The notes beneath the pieces were generated by a model. It saw nothing but the letters and a program-made list of their open reading frames with translations, had not been told where the DNA came from and made no database searches. A DNA stretch of 43,822 nt from Muribaculaceae bacterium (GTDB lineage Bacteria; Bacteroidota; Bacteroidia; Bacteroidales; Muribaculaceae): contig JAIECF010000069.1 in assembly GCA_029068655.1 (NCBI GenBank), forward strand, positions 1-43,822, written 5' to 3'. Shown one piece after another: positions 17,937 through 27,412 of the stretch. Position 1 is the first letter of the stretch, and every line of letters starts with the position of its first letter. The position numbers were made by a program, and so were the translations under genes.

Positions 17937-18972
17937 GCCATCTGCCGACCGCTTCTGTACCATATTCGGATTTTCCATCTTTCCCCAGGTCGGGAGTTAC
18001 CACTCCATGCCTGATGGATGCGTCCACCGCATCTCTCACCGCTTTTCCTTCATCCGACAGTCCGAAATGTTCGAGGAGCATAGCTACAGACAGCACTTGC
18101 GCAAGCGGATTGGCTATATCAAGGCCTGCAGCCTGAGGCCAACTGCCATGGATCGGTTCGAAGACCGGAGTGCTTTCTCCGATTGAAGACGATGGAAGGA
18201 GCCCCATTGATCCGCTTACCACGCTTGCCTCGTCGGTAAGAATATCGCCGAATGTGTTTTCTGTAACTATGACGTCGAAAAAGCGAGGTTCCTGAATCAT
18301 CTTCATAGCAGCATTGTCGACAAACATATAATCGATCTCCACTTCGGGCCACTCTTTCTCCATTTCCTGAGCTACCTTTCGCCATAGACGACTGGAAGCG
18401 AGTACATTCGCCTTGTCTACCACTGTAAGATGCTTTCTGCGGCGCGAAGCGAGCTCAAAGGCCACTTTCAGTATACGCTCGATTTCATGGCGTGTATACA
18501 TGTTGGTATCGAACGCCTTGTCGTCAGATTCAAACTTATCACCGAAATACATTCCGCCGGTCAGTTCTCTGACGCAGACAAAGTCGGCACCCTTCACGAT
18601 ATCTTCCTTCAGCGGAGACTTATCCTCGAGTCCCGGAAAGGTCTGGATAGGACGGATGTTAGCAAACAGTCCGAGCTGCTTCCGCATGGCAAGCAACCCC
18701 TGTTCGGGACGCACCTTTGCATCAGGATTATTGTCATAAGCCGGATCTCCGACAGCCGAAAACAGAACTGCGTCAGAATCCTTACAGAGATCAAAAGTCT
18801 CTTGCGGAAATGGATTTCCAGTGGCCTTGATCGCAGATGCTCCTGCAAAACCGTAATCAAACATAAATTCATGGCCAAACCTTTCGGCCACAGCTTTCAT
18901 CACGTCCACACCTACGCGCGATATCTCCGGTCCGATACCGTCGCCCGGCAAAACTGCTATCTTAAGTTTCAT
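17905..18972 (-). CDS. leuB: 3-isopropylmalate dehydrogenase
   Basis: 355 residues, the normal family length. It oxidises and decarboxylates 3-isopropylmalate with NAD in leucine synthesis. It starts with [14 protein letters not shown], contains the substrate-binding [21 protein letters not shown] region and the [10 protein letters not shown] motif, and includes VDNAAMKMI and [12 protein letters not shown], whose Asp residues bind the metal. It overlaps leuD by four bases (ATGA), indicating translational coupling. It is the last gene of leuA-leuC-leuD-leuB and ends inside the 3' end of the convergent TPR gene. Confidence 0.96.
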   Translation of the reverse strand: MKLKIAVLPGDGIGPEISRVGVDVMKAVAERFGHEFMFDYGFAGASAIKATGNPFPQETFDLCKDSDAVLFSAVGDPAYDNNPDAKVRPEQGLLAMRKQLGLFANIRPIQTFPGLEDKSPLKEDIVKGADFVCVRELTGGMYFGDKFESDDKAFDTNMYTRHEIERILKVAFELASRRRKHLTVVDKANVLASSRLWRKVAQEMEKEWPEVEIDYMFVDNAAMKMIQEPRFFDVIVTENTFGDILTDEASVVSGSMGLLPSSSIGESTPVFEPIHGSWPQAAGLDIANPLAQVLSVAMLLEHFGLSDEGKAVRDAVDASIRHGVVTPDLGKDGKSEYGTEAVGRWLSAWVLKYGA

Positions 18973-19553
18973 TTCTTTTCAAAAGCCTCGATGTCGGCAC
19001 GTCGGGTCATCAGATAGTCGATGTCGTCAAGTCCCTGCTCGAGGCAGATTTTTTTATAAGGGTTGATTTCAAATGTCTCCTCTCTGCCTGTAGCTTCGTT
19101 TCTGACGGTCTGTCGGGGAAGATCAACAGTGACTTCTGTCTTCGGATTTCTTTGTATCGCATCAAAGAGTTCTGACAGGAATCCCTCGCTTACCGTCACC
19201 GGAAGCACGAAATTATTGAGTTCATTATTTTTATGGATGTCGGCGAAGAAGCTTGATATCACAATTCTGAATCCATAGTCGGCGATCGCCCACGCTGCAT
19301 GCTCCCGACTCGAACCGCATCCGAAGTTCTTGCCTGCCACAAGAATGCTACCCCCATAGGAAGGATTATTGAGAACGAAGTCTGGGTTAGGATTGCCGTC
19401 AGAATCATATCTCCAGTCGCGGAAAAGGTTTTCACCGAATCCTTCCCTCGACGTCGACTTAAGGAATCGGGCAGGAATAATCTGGTCGGTATCTACATTC
19501 TCTACCCTCAGCGGCACGCAAGTGCTTCTTATAATTGAGAATTTCTGTTTCAT
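18969..19553 (-). CDS. leuD: 3-isopropylmalate dehydratase small subunit
   Basis: 194 residues. With LeuC it forms isopropylmalate isomerase, which interconverts 2- and 3-isopropylmalate. The sequence shows [13 protein letters not shown] near residues 19-31 and the swivel-domain signature [20 protein letters not shown] near residues 71-90. The gene begins three bases after leuC ends and overlaps leuB by four bases, so the three are tightly coupled. Confidence 0.96.
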   Translation of the reverse strand: MKQKFSIIRSTCVPLRVENVDTDQIIPARFLKSTSREGFGENLFRDWRYDSDGNPNPDFVLNNPSYGGSILVAGKNFGCGSSREHAAWAIADYGFRIVISSFFADIHKNNELNNFVLPVTVSEGFLSELFDAIQRNPKTEVTVDLPRQTVRNEATGREETFEINPYKKICLEQGLDDIDYLMTRRADIEAFEKK

Positions 19554-19556
19554 GAT

Positions 19557-20975
19557 TCAATCTTGACTTAAGAAGATTCGTGGATCTGTAAGGTATCCCG
19601 TAAGAGCCGTTGCGGCGGCTACGAGCGGGCTTGCAAGGATGGTTCGCGCTCCTGGTCCCTGACGACCCTCGAAGTTTCGGTTTGATGTAGAGACGCAGAG
19701 CTTTCCTTCCGGAATCTTGTCGTCGTTCATAGCCAGGCATGCGGAACACCCCGGTTCACGCAATTCGAAACCGGCATCCTCAAGCACCCGGTCCAAGCCT
19801 TCTTCCTTTATCTGACGAAGCACCTTCTGAGATCCAGGAACAAGCCACGCGGTCACACTTTCAGCTTTATGACGTCCCTTTACAATTGAAGCGAATGCAC
19901 GGAAATCCTCTATCCTCCCGTTAGTGCAGCTTCCGAGGAAAACATAGTCTACAGGCGACCCCTCGATTTTCTGACCAGGCTTGAATCCCATATAGTCCAA
20001 AGCCTTCACATATGAAGAAGCGGCAGCTTTATCTTCGGGAGCCTCAGGAACAAATTCGTCGATAGCGATACCCATTCCCGGATTTGTACCGAATGTGACG
20101 CGAGGCTTGATATCGGAGGCCTGAAAAGCAACATCCATGTCGAAACATGCTCCTTCGTCGCTTTTAAGTGTTTTCCAGTATTTCAAAGCATTTTCGAATT
20201 CCTCACCTTTCGGCGCGAACTCACGTCCTTTGACATATTCGAAGGTCTTGTCATCCGGAGCTACCATTCCTCCTCTCGCCCCCATTTCTATCGACATATT
20301 GCAGAGAGTCATTCGCCCTTCCATGCTTAGGGAGCGGATTGCTTCTCCGGCGTATTCGACAAAGTAACCTGTGGCGCCTCCGGTGGTCATATGCGCTATG
20401 ATGTAGAGAGCCACATCCTTTGCAGTCACTCCGGGAGCAAGGTTTCCTTCCACATTGATACGCATTGTCTTCGGTTTTGACTGCAGAAGGCACTGGGTGG
20501 CAAGCACCATCTCCACCTCAGACGTTCCGATGCCGAATGCAATGCATCCGAGAGCACCGTGGGTAGAAGTGTGACTGTCGCCGCAGAGAAGCGTCTGGCC
20601 GGGAAGGGTAAGTCCCGTTTCCGGGCCTATCACGTGTATTATGCCATTGTGCTCATCCTGAATGTCGAATAGTCGCAGTCCAAATTCTCCGGCGTTGCGG
20701 CGCAAGGTCTCCACCTGGTTGCGCGACACCGGATCAGAAATGGGACGATCCTGATGCTTTGTGGGGATATTATGGTCGGGAGAACAGAATGTGCGGTCTT
20801 TACGGAAAACCTTAAGCCCGCGCTTCCTGAGACCGTCGAAAGCCTGCGGCGAGGTCACCTCATGGCAGTAATGGCGATCAATATAAAGGATCGAAGACTC
20901 TCCTCCGGTCTCTCCTACGACATGGGCATCCCATATCTTGTCGAATAATGTCTTTTTATCCAATGCGGAATTCAT
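19557..20975 (-). CDS. leuC: 3-isopropylmalate dehydratase large subunit
   Basis: 472 residues, the full length of the aconitase-like LeuC subunit. The catalytic 4Fe-4S cluster ligands are visible as [14 protein letters not shown] (Cys near 347) and GCSACLAMN (Cys pair near 407-410). The substrate-binding N terminus has [21 protein letters not shown], and HTSTHGALG follows. The start at 20975 is followed by a normal N terminus ([20 protein letters not shown]). It lies 71 bases after leuA; that gap is AT-rich with a small inverted repeat. Confidence 0.96.
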   Translation of the reverse strand: MNSALDKKTLFDKIWDAHVVGETGGESSILYIDRHYCHEVTSPQAFDGLRKRGLKVFRKDRTFCSPDHNIPTKHQDRPISDPVSRNQVETLRRNAGEFGLRLFDIQDEHNGIIHVIGPETGLTLPGQTLLCGDSHTSTHGALGCIAFGIGTSEVEMVLATQCLLQSKPKTMRINVEGNLAPGVTAKDVALYIIAHMTTGGATGYFVEYAGEAIRSLSMEGRMTLCNMSIEMGARGGMVAPDDKTFEYVKGREFAPKGEEFENALKYWKTLKSDEGACFDMDVAFQASDIKPRVTFGTNPGMGIAIDEFVPEAPEDKAAASSYVKALDYMGFKPGQKIEGSPVDYVFLGSCTNGRIEDFRAFASIVKGRHKAESVTAWLVPGSQKVLRQIKEEGLDRVLEDAGFELREPGCSACLAMNDDKIPEGKLCVSTSNRNFEGRQGPGARTILASPLVAAATALTGYLTDPRIFLSQD

Positions 20976-21003
20976 AATGCATAACTAATTGTAAAATCGA
21001 ACG

Positions 21004-21036
21004 ATTATCAATAATTAATCATTCATCATTGATAAT
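21004..21036. repeat. AT-rich inverted repeat between leuA and leuC
   Basis: ATTATCAA at 21004-21011 and TTGATAAT at 21029-21036 are inverted copies in an AT-rich gap with ATTCATCATT-type words. Similar words recur at 23600-23640 and 24340-24385. No function is claimed; it has no T-run and is unlikely to be a terminator. Confidence 0.4.
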
Positions 21037-21046
21037 TGATCACTGA

Positions 21047-22540
21047 TTACACCGCCTTGTTGACGGCATCGAGGAATGCCTCAGCTGAAGCGGCGATAAT
21101 GTCGCTGTTGGCGGCGAAACCGTTGTGATTGACTCCGTCGCATTCTACGGTCATGTGCACCTTTCCCACGTCGTTGCTTCCCTTGTCGAAGGCCTGGATG
21201 AGGAAATCCTTGATAAGCATCCTGCGGCTGATAATCTTCTTTATCGCGCTTATAGCGGCATCGACGGGGCCGTTGCCGGTGGCGCAAGCCTCGAATTTCT
21301 CGCCGGCGATATCAAGCCCTACACTAGCCACCGGACGCATGCCTACACCGCTCGACACCTGAAGATAGTCTATCTTGATTCTATTGCGTGCGGTGCGGTG
21401 CTCGCCTGCCAGCATAAGCACGTCTTCATCTGTCACCTCACGCTTCTTGTCGGCGAGTTTGAGGAAGTTCTCATAGCACGTGTCGAGAGCATCCTGCTCC
21501 ATATGCACTCCGAGCACCTCAAGACGGTGCTTGAGGGCAGCACGGCCACTCCGCGCGGTGAGCACGATGGCATTCTCGTCTATACCTACATCTTTCGGGT
21601 CGATGATCTCATAGCTTTCCCGGTTTTTCAGGACTCCGTCCTGATGTATTCCCGATGAATGTGCGAACGCGTTGCGGCCGACTATCGCCTTATTTGGCTG
21701 GACAGGCATATTCATCATACTCGATACCATTCGGCTTACCGAAGCGATCTTTTTTGTGTTTATATTGGTCTTGAAGTCGAGTTCAGGATGCGATTTGCAT
21801 ATCATCACCACTTCCTCAAGCGAGGTATTGCCGGCGCGCTCACCAATGCCGTTGATTGTAACCTCAGCCTGTCGCGCGCCGTTCATGAGTCCTGACAGGG
21901 TGTTGGCGGTGGCCATGCCGAGATCGTTATGGCAGTGTGTTGCTATCGTCACGTTATGGATGCCCTCTACATGCTCCATAAGGTATTTTATCTTTTCTCC
22001 GAATTCACTCGGCAGGCAATATCCTGTAGTGTCAGGAATATTGATAACGGTAGCTCCGGCCTTAATGACAGCCTCCACCACACGGGCAAGGTATTCATTG
22101 TCGGTGCGACCGGCATCCTCGGCATAGAACTGAACGTCTTCTACGAATTTCTTCGCGTATTTCACGCAACCGACAGCTCGCTCAAGAATCTCTTCGGGAG
22201 TGGAATTGAATTTATATTTAATATGATAAGGCGACGTCCCGATTCCGGTATGTATTCGAGGCCGTTTTGCGAAGCGGAGCGCTTCAGCCGCAATCTTTAT
22301 ATCGGAATCCACAGCTCTCGTCAGTGCGCAGATCGTGGGCCACGTCACGGCTTTTGAAATTTCCTGAACAGAAGTGAAGTCACCGGGACTTGACACCGGG
22401 AAACCGGCTTCGATGATGTCGACGCCAAGTCCTTCAAGCTTTTTAGCCACCTCGATCTTTTCCTGCGTATTCAGACGGCATCCCGGCACCTGTTCGCCGT
22501 CGCGGAGCGTCGTATCGAAAATATAGATTCTGTCACTCAT
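21047..22540 (-). CDS. leuA: 2-isopropylmalate synthase
   Basis: 497 residues. It makes 2-isopropylmalate from acetyl-CoA and 2-oxoisovalerate, the committed step of leucine synthesis. The catalytic barrel opens with [13 protein letters not shown] and contains the [16 protein letters not shown] metal-binding motif, [16 protein letters not shown], and [13 protein letters not shown]. The C-terminal LeuA regulatory domain (from about residue 385, with [15 protein letters not shown] and [20 protein letters not shown]) binds leucine for feedback inhibition. It is first in the operon, behind its own promoter at 22642-22673 and a leader of about 95 bases. Confidence 0.96.
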   Translation of the reverse strand: MSDRIYIFDTTLRDGEQVPGCRLNTQEKIEVAKKLEGLGVDIIEAGFPVSSPGDFTSVQEISKAVTWPTICALTRAVDSDIKIAAEALRFAKRPRIHTGIGTSPYHIKYKFNSTPEEILERAVGCVKYAKKFVEDVQFYAEDAGRTDNEYLARVVEAVIKAGATVINIPDTTGYCLPSEFGEKIKYLMEHVEGIHNVTIATHCHNDLGMATANTLSGLMNGARQAEVTINGIGERAGNTSLEEVVMICKSHPELDFKTNINTKKIASVSRMVSSMMNMPVQPNKAIVGRNAFAHSSGIHQDGVLKNRESYEIIDPKDVGIDENAIVLTARSGRAALKHRLEVLGVHMEQDALDTCYENFLKLADKKREVTDEDVLMLAGEHRTARNRIKIDYLQVSSGVGMRPVASVGLDIAGEKFEACATGNGPVDAAISAIKKIISRRMLIKDFLIQAFDKGSNDVGKVHMTVECDGVNHNGFAANSDIIAASAEAFLDAVNKAV

Positions 22541-22553
22541 ATACCTGTAGAGT

Positions 22554-22610
22554 CTAAATTATGAAAAAGTTGTCATCCATAGTTGCGAATAGTGTGCAAA
22601 AATGATGCAT
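22554..22610 (-). CDS. Possible 18-residue leader ORF upstream of leuA
   Basis: The minus strand has a GGAG four bases before an ATG at 22610, opening an 18-codon frame ([18 protein letters not shown]) that stops 13 bases before leuA. It falls within the leader expected from the promoter at 22642-22673. It holds one Leu and two Ile codons, so it is not a classical leucine-rich attenuator peptide, and no terminator fits before leuA. It may be coincidental. Confidence 0.25.
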   Translation of the reverse strand: MHHFCTLFATMDDNFFII

Positions 22611-22641
22611 ATTCTCCGCTTAGGATGTATTTATTAAAATG

Positions 22642-22673
22642 CAAAGGTAAGAAAATTATACATCATTTACAAA
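22642..22673 (-). promoter_or_regulatory. Promoter of the leuACDB operon
   Basis: Minus strand TTTG, a 20-base spacer and TACCTTTG: a full consensus match. It diverges from the SDR gene promoter at 22700-22731, with 26 bases between the two elements. Confidence 0.75.
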
Positions 22674-22699
22674 CATAATTGACGAAACATCATAATATT

Positions 22700-22731
22700 T
22701 TTGCTGAATACTCGATTTTTTGCTAATTTTG
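22700..22731 (+). promoter_or_regulatory. Promoter of the SDR oxidoreductase gene
   Basis: TTTG at 22700-22703, a 20-base spacer, TAATTTTG at 22724-22731; the ATG follows 29 bases later. Full consensus match. Confidence 0.75.
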
Positions 22732-22760
22732 TAGTCATAATATTATAAAAACTACATAAC

Positions 22761-23573
22761 ATGAACGAACTGTTTTCAGTAAAGGATAAGGTCGTGGTCA
22801 TCACCGGAGGAACCGGTGTGCTCGGAGCCTGCATCGGAGAATACCTCGCTCTTGAAGGTGCGAAGGTAGTGCTTATGGGTCGCCGCAATGAAGAAGGCGA
22901 CAAGATCGTAGACGAGATCAGAGCCAAGGGAGGCGAGGCTATCTTCATGACGACCGACGTTATGAACACTGAAAAAGTGGAGGAAAACTGCACCGAGATC
23001 CTTGCGAAATACGGAAAGGTCGATGCTTTGCTTAATGCAGCCGGAGGCAATATGCCGGGAGCCACAATCGCGCCCACCGGCAACTTCTTCGATCTCAAGG
23101 TGCAGGAATTTGAGAAAGTTCTAGGACTCAACCTTACCGGTACTGTGATTCCCACACAGGTGTTTCTCAAACCGATGGTGGAAGCAGGCAAAGGCACTAT
23201 AGTCAACTTCTCGTCGATGGCCGCATTCCGCCCGATGACCCGCGTATGCGGATACGCCGCCGCAAAGGCAGGTATAAGCAATTTCACCGCATTCCTCGCC
23301 AACGAGGTAGCTACAAAGTTCACTCCTGCTATACGCGTAAATGCGATTGCACCCGGATTCTTCCTGACGAATCAGAACCGTGCACTTCTCACTAATCCCG
23401 ATGGTTCGCTGACAGAGCGTGGCTCCGACGTTATCCGCCAGACACCATTCAAGCGCTTCGGCAAGCCGGAGGAACTCTGCGGCACCATACAATACCTGAT
23501 ATCCGATGCATCTACATTCGTAACAGGTACGGTAGCTGTAGTAGACGGAGGATTCAATGCCTTCGCCATGTAA
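22761..23573 (+). CDS. SDR oxidoreductase, fructuronate/mannonate reductase-like
   Basis: 270 residues of a classical short-chain dehydrogenase. The cofactor motif is VVVITGGTGVLG (TGxxxGxG, about residues 11-22), followed by NAAGG near residue 94 and NFSSMAAFRPMTRVCGYAAAKAG, which supplies the catalytic Ser, Tyr and Lys. The long insertion with TNQNRALLTNPDGSLTERG near residues 203-221 is typical of the UxuB/YjmF-like branch that interconverts D-fructuronate and D-mannonate. That specificity is an inference. It would suit an organism that degrades pectin (operon at 9794-16418). It has its own promoter, divergent from leuA. Confidence 0.82.
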   Translation: MNELFSVKDKVVVITGGTGVLGACIGEYLALEGAKVVLMGRRNEEGDKIVDEIRAKGGEAIFMTTDVMNTEKVEENCTEILAKYGKVDALLNAAGGNMPGATIAPTGNFFDLKVQEFEKVLGLNLTGTVIPTQVFLKPMVEAGKGTIVNFSSMAAFRPMTRVCGYAAAKAGISNFTAFLANEVATKFTPAIRVNAIAPGFFLTNQNRALLTNPDGSLTERGSDVIRQTPFKRFGKPEELCGTIQYLISDASTFVTGTVAVVDGGFNAFAM

Positions 23574-23701
23574 TATGAGCAATGCATAATTGGCTTCTCC
23601 CAAGCTAAAGCAAATCATAATACATAATTCATAATTAAATTACCGATTAAAAGTAGGGACGCACGGGCAGAGCCGCCTCGTAGGTATAGGCATTTACGCA
23701 T

Positions 23702-24283
23702 ATGGCTAAGCAAAAATACATAGTTGAAGTTCCGGGAGGAGAGAAGAAGGTGTTGCTGCATACATGCTGCGCGCCATGCTCGTCGGCCATTGTAGAATGC
23801 CTGCTTCATCACGGCATCCGGCCTACGATCTTCTACTGCAACCCCAACATCTACCCGCTCGAGGAATATCTAAAGCGTAAGAACGAATGCTCACGCTATG
23901 CAGAAAGCCTCGGACTGGAGATAGTTGACGCTGATTATGACCATGAAGGCTGGCTCGGATGCGTAAAAGGACTTGAAGAAGAGCCGGAGCGTGGCGGGCG
24001 ATGCCTGAAATGCTTCCGGATGAGACTTCGCAAGACTGCTGAATATGCACGTGATCATGGCTATAAGGTCATAACCACTACCCTCGCATCAAGCAGATGG
24101 AAAAGCCTCGAACAGATAGAGGCCGCAGGTCTTGACGCTTGCGCCGATATCCCGGACGTCATCTACTGGACTCAGAACTGGCGGAAAGGAGGACTTTCGG
24201 AACGCAGAGTGGCGATTATCAAGGAAATGAACTTCTACAACCAGACCTACTGCGGCTGCGAATTCTCAATCCGTAATAATTGA
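23702..24283 (+). CDS. queH: Epoxyqueuosine reductase QueH
   Basis: 193 residues of the QueH (formerly DUF208) family, which completes queuosine by removing the epoxide in tRNA. It is the alternative to the cobalamin enzyme QueG. Conserved cysteines are visible: LLHTCCAPCSSAIVE near residues 18-32, RCLKCFRMRLRKTAEYA near residues 100-116, and the terminal NQTYCGCEFS. The paired-Cys arrangement binds an iron-sulfur cluster and an adjacent metal. WRKGGLSERRVAIIKE is also typical. The preceding 128 bases are AT-rich with no promoter I could identify. Confidence 0.92.
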   Translation: MAKQKYIVEVPGGEKKVLLHTCCAPCSSAIVECLLHHGIRPTIFYCNPNIYPLEEYLKRKNECSRYAESLGLEIVDADYDHEGWLGCVKGLEEEPERGGRCLKCFRMRLRKTAEYARDHGYKVITTTLASSRWKSLEQIEAAGLDACADIPDVIYWTQNWRKGGLSERRVAIIKEMNFYNQTYCGCEFSIRNN

Positions 24284-24309
24284 GAATTTTGAATTTTGAA
24301 TTGAGAATA
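24278..24309. repeat. AT-rich simple repeat after queH
   Basis: The words GAATTTTGAATTTTGAATTGAGAA repeat a TTGAATTT-like unit directly after the queH stop. Similar sequences are scattered in Bacteroidota intergenic regions; no function is claimed. Confidence 0.4.
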
Positions 24310-24390
24310 AGTGGCTCTTGACTCCCGGTTATTGACTCTTGGCCTATTTTATTTAATCGTTAATAATTTATCATTCATCATTATAAAAAA

Positions 24391-25335
24391 ATGCAGACAC
24401 TGACAAACACCGATTTCAACTTTAAAGGACAGAAATCAGTCTATCACGGCAAAGTCCGTGACGTATATGACATCGACGACAAATATCTCGTGATGGTAGC
24501 CACCGACCGTATCTCGGCATTCGACGTAATCCTTCCCAAGGGAATCCCCTTCAAAGGACAGGTGCTCAACCAGATCGCCGCCCACTTCCTAAAAGCAACT
24601 GAAGACATCGTTCCCAACTGGCTCGTTACCGTTCCCGATCCAATGGTGACCATCGGACTGAAGTGTCAGCCACTCAAAATCGAGATGATCGTTCGCGGTT
24701 ACCTCGCAGGTAGCGCATGGCGTGACTATGCGGCAGGAGCACGTGAGATCTGCGGCGTCGCACTGCCTGACGGACTCAAGGAAAACCAGAAACTCCCCCA
24801 CCCCATACTCACTCCGACTACCAAAGCAGATGAAGGTCACGACCTCAACATCTCCCACGACGAGATCATCGCTCAGAGACTCGTAAGCGCTGAAGTTCTT
24901 GAACAGGTGGAGAAATATGCCCTCGCTATCTTCGAGCGTGGAACTATGATGGCAGCAGAGCGTGGACTAATCCTCGTTGATACTAAATATGAATTCGGCC
25001 TTCTCGACGGCAAGGTGATCCTCATCGACGAGATCCACACACCCGACTCCAGCCGCTACTTCTACGCCGACACCTATCAGGAACTCTTCGAAAAGGGTCT
25101 GCCTCAGAAGCAGCTCAGCAAGGAATTCGTACGCCAGTGGCTCATCGCCAATGGTTTCATGGGTAAAGAAGGCCAGCAAGTGCCCGAGATGACCGACGAA
25201 TACTGCAAGGAAGTCAGCGACCGCTACATTGAGCTCTACGAGCACATCACCGGCCTCAAATTCGACAAACAGCCCTGCGACAACCTCGCCGACCGCATCG
25301 AGCACAACGTAGCCGAAGCCCTCAAGACCCTCTAA
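24391..25335 (+). CDS. purC: Phosphoribosylaminoimidazole-succinocarboxamide synthase
   Basis: 314 residues. The enzyme joins aspartate to CAIR, using ATP, in purine synthesis (SAICAR synthetase). The N terminus has [20 protein letters not shown] and [19 protein letters not shown]. The middle has [14 protein letters not shown] and [15 protein letters not shown]. The C-terminal half has the motif [22 protein letters not shown], then TPDSSRYF. It has the longer form (about 300 residues, as in yeast and Bacteroidota) rather than the 240-residue form. It ends at a strong terminator. Confidence 0.96.
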   Translation: MQTLTNTDFNFKGQKSVYHGKVRDVYDIDDKYLVMVATDRISAFDVILPKGIPFKGQVLNQIAAHFLKATEDIVPNWLVTVPDPMVTIGLKCQPLKIEMIVRGYLAGSAWRDYAAGAREICGVALPDGLKENQKLPHPILTPTTKADEGHDLNISHDEIIAQRLVSAEVLEQVEKYALAIFERGTMMAAERGLILVDTKYEFGLLDGKVILIDEIHTPDSSRYFYADTYQELFEKGLPQKQLSKEFVRQWLIANGFMGKEGQQVPEMTDEYCKEVSDRYIELYEHITGLKFDKQPCDNLADRIEHNVAEALKTL

Positions 25336-25379
25336 TATGAGAAATAGGCCCTCCTGCCTGCCCCCCCAATGTAAAATAC

Positions 25380-25406
25380 AAGCATCCCACCCCGGGATGC
25401 TTTTTT
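25380..25406 (+). terminator. Rho-independent terminator of purC
   Basis: AAGCATCCC pairs with GGGATGCTT around a short C-rich loop, followed by T6. Confidence 0.88.
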
Positions 25407-25456
25407 CTTAATAGTCCAATCCCCTGCAAGCGGCTGCCTTAGATGTAATCATTTAG

Positions 25457-25571
25457 GTAAAACTCAGCCAATCCTTAAAGTAAAACTCAGCCAATCCTTA
25501 AAGTAAAACTCAGCCAATCCTTAAAGTAAAACTCAGCCAATCCTTAAAGTAAAACCAGGCCAACCCTTAAA
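25457..25571. repeat. Five 23-bp tandem repeats upstream of the AAA ATPase promoter
   Basis: Four identical copies of GTAAAACTCAGCCAATCCTT plus AAA start at 25457, 25480, 25503 and 25526. A fifth copy at 25549-25571 differs at four positions. The array ends six bases before the -33 box at 25577. There are no unique spacers, so it is not a CRISPR. A binding-site array controlling the next gene is a reasonable hypothesis. Confidence 0.95.
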
Positions 25572-25576
25572 GTTTA

Positions 25577-25608
25577 TTTGGAATACTCATTAAAATTTAT
25601 TAATTTTG
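25577..25608 (+). promoter_or_regulatory. Promoter of the AAA_14/DUF4143 gene
   Basis: TTTG at 25577-25580, a 20-base spacer and TAATTTTG at 25601-25608. It abuts the 23-bp repeat array. Confidence 0.75.
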
Positions 25609-25637
25609 CGGAAAATAACAATAAAGACACATCGTTA

Positions 25638-26912
25638 ATGGTAAATAATGGCTTAGAATACCTTCCTCGTATAAGCGACAGACAACTTGACCGTAAACTT
25701 CATACCTCCGGAGCTGTTTTAATCACGGGCTGCAAGTGGTGCGGAAAGACCATGAGTGCAGAACAGTTTGCAAAAAGTGTGGTTTATATGCAGGATCCGG
25801 ATAAATCTGCCAGCTACCTTGCTATGGCCGATACCAAGCCGTCTCTTCTACTGGACGGTGCAGAACCACGGCTTATTGATGAATGGCAAATGGCCCCGGT
25901 ATTATGGGATGCCGTAAGGCATGAGGTCGATCAACGTAGGGCGCAAGGACAATTTATCCTGACAGGATCTGCAGTACCTATTGACAATGTCAGCTCTCAT
26001 ACGGGGACCGGACGAATTTCAAGAATGAAAATGCGTACAATGAGCCTCTTTGAGTCAAAAGAATCCAATGGCAGTATATCTCTTAAGGCCCTTTTTGACG
26101 GTACACAACAGGAAGGAGTCGCATCCCATCTATCCATAGAGGAGATATCATATCTCATTTGTCGGGGAGGTTGGCCAATGTCGTTGTCGTTGCCGAGGGA
26201 ATACGCACTTGATGTAGCACGAGACTACGTGGATGCCATAATAGAGGAAGAGGTCTCAAGGGTAGACGGAATAGAACGTAATCCTCAGAGAGTATTGACG
26301 TTATTGCGTTCTATTTCCCGTAATATATGCACAATGGCTACAAACACTACCATTATAGACGATTTTAAAGGATCGAAGACATCAATATCAATGACAACCC
26401 TTGATTCCTACCTTAATGCATTGCGTAGGATATTCGTGATAGAGGATATTCCGGCATGGTCTCCCTCAATGAGATCCAGGACAGCTCTACGAACATCTTC
26501 AAAAAGAAACTTTGTAGACCCATCTATAGCAGCGGCATCACTCCGAATAAGTCCTGAAAGACTTCTCCACGATTTCAACACATTTGGATTCATGTTTGAG
26601 TCACTTTGTGACAGGGATATGCGTGTATATGCACAAGCAAACGACGGAGACATATATCATTATAGAGATAAAAACGAACTTGAAGCCGATATAATCGTAG
26701 CCCTAAGAGACGGGCGATGGGCACCTGTCGAAGTCAAACTTGGCAATAAACAGATAGAAGAAGCGGCTGCACACTTGATAAAGTTATCCGAAAAGATAGA
26801 TTCAGAGAAGATGGGACGACCTTCATTTATGATGGTGCTTACCGCAGGAGAATTTGCATATCAAAGGAAAGACGGCGTCTGGGTAGTGCCGCTGGGATGC
26901 CTTAAAGATTAA
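25638..26912 (+). CDS. AAA_14/DUF4143 ATPase
   Basis: 424 residues from the ATG at 25638. An earlier in-frame start at 25578 lies within the promoter. Walker A is ITGCKWCGKTMS (residues 29-40), and PRLIDEWQMAPVLWDAVRHEVD is the Walker B region of the AAA_14 group. The C-terminal DUF4143 half includes NALRRIFVIEDIPAWSP and a stretch with ELEADIIVALRDGRW-PVEVKLG, which has the Asp/Glu-x-Lys pattern of PD-(D/E)xK-like folds. These ATPases occur in many copies in Bacteroidales and have no settled function. The 23-bp repeat array upstream is the notable feature here. Confidence 0.85.
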   Translation: MVNNGLEYLPRISDRQLDRKLHTSGAVLITGCKWCGKTMSAEQFAKSVVYMQDPDKSASYLAMADTKPSLLLDGAEPRLIDEWQMAPVLWDAVRHEVDQRRAQGQFILTGSAVPIDNVSSHTGTGRISRMKMRTMSLFESKESNGSISLKALFDGTQQEGVASHLSIEEISYLICRGGWPMSLSLPREYALDVARDYVDAIIEEEVSRVDGIERNPQRVLTLLRSISRNICTMATNTTIIDDFKGSKTSISMTTLDSYLNALRRIFVIEDIPAWSPSMRSRTALRTSSKRNFVDPSIAAASLRISPERLLHDFNTFGFMFESLCDRDMRVYAQANDGDIYHYRDKNELEADIIVALRDGRWAPVEVKLGNKQIEEAAAHLIKLSEKIDSEKMGRPSFMMVLTAGEFAYQRKDGVWVVPLGCLKD

Positions 26913-27114
26913 GATCAATATCAGCGAGATCGCCGCGCATGGCTTAATAAATTTATTCAAGTAATCTCAGGTTATTGCATATTGATTAGCAAACTCTTAG
27001 TGCAGATACTGCGCTTGTTCTCTGGGAGCTCCGGGCGATGCGAAGCAGCCCATAATCTTAGCGTGCTCGCTATAACTGCGACGCGAAGCCTCCCTATGTA
27101 CTGAAACTCTGCGC

Positions 27115-27216
27115 CTTTGCGACCTTTGTGTGAAAATTTTAGAACTTGCGAAATTGAGTGATATTTCATATCCTCGGCTGAATTGTAATGCCAGAGCTCA
27201 CACAAAGTCCGCAAAG
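27115..27216. repeat. Imperfect inverted repeat, 19-bp arms
   Basis: CTTTGCGACCTTTGTGTGA at 27115-27133 matches the reverse complement of TCACACAAAGTCCGCAAAG at 27198-27216 at 17 of 19 positions. The right arm has a partial counterpart at 31144-31160. Confidence 0.7.
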
Positions 27217-27245
27217 AGGGTGGGAATGCGAAGGCTCGCAAGTGG

Positions 27246-27299
27246 CAAAGTTATAGAGAATAAGCGAGATATGCAAGGAATTTGGTGTCCATATTATCC
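27246..27299 (-). promoter_or_regulatory. Promoter-like repeated element, copy A (apparently orphan)
   Basis: On the minus strand: GGATAATATGGAC, nine bases, CTTG, 20 bases, TAACTTTG. The geometry is the same as at 31192-31245 and 39335-39388. Minus transcription from here would meet only the noncoding gap and then run antisense to the AAA ATPase gene. Confidence 0.5.
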
Positions 27300-27412
27300 A
27301 CGGCGATGAGCGCAAGAATATAGTATGAAACGTCAAGTATTGACTATGCTGTACTATGTTCAATTATTAAAGATATGATATCGGTTGGGGTTTATTGAGG
27401 AATAAGGATATC

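Larger units (their letters stand above)
26913..27412. other. 500-bp gap without a convincing gene, holding repeated elements
   Basis: Between the AAA ATPase and the FtsZ-like gene there is no supported coding region. It contains an inverted repeat (27115-27133 against 27198-27216) and a copy of a promoter-like element (27246-27299) that also occurs at 31192-31245 and, in part, at 39335-39388. A frame at 26972-27241 on the minus strand runs through this repeat and looks spurious. Confidence 0.6.

Noticed and set aside
25457..25571. CRISPR array
   Set aside because: The 23-bp units are directly joined, with no unique spacers and no cas genes.
25457..25571. Iteron-type replication origin
   Set aside because: No replication initiator gene is nearby, and the flanks (purC, cydAB) are chromosomal.
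26972..27241. 89-residue minus-strand frame in the gap after the AAA ATPase
   Set aside because: It runs through repeated intergenic sequence, including the inverted repeat; the translation has no plausible fold.
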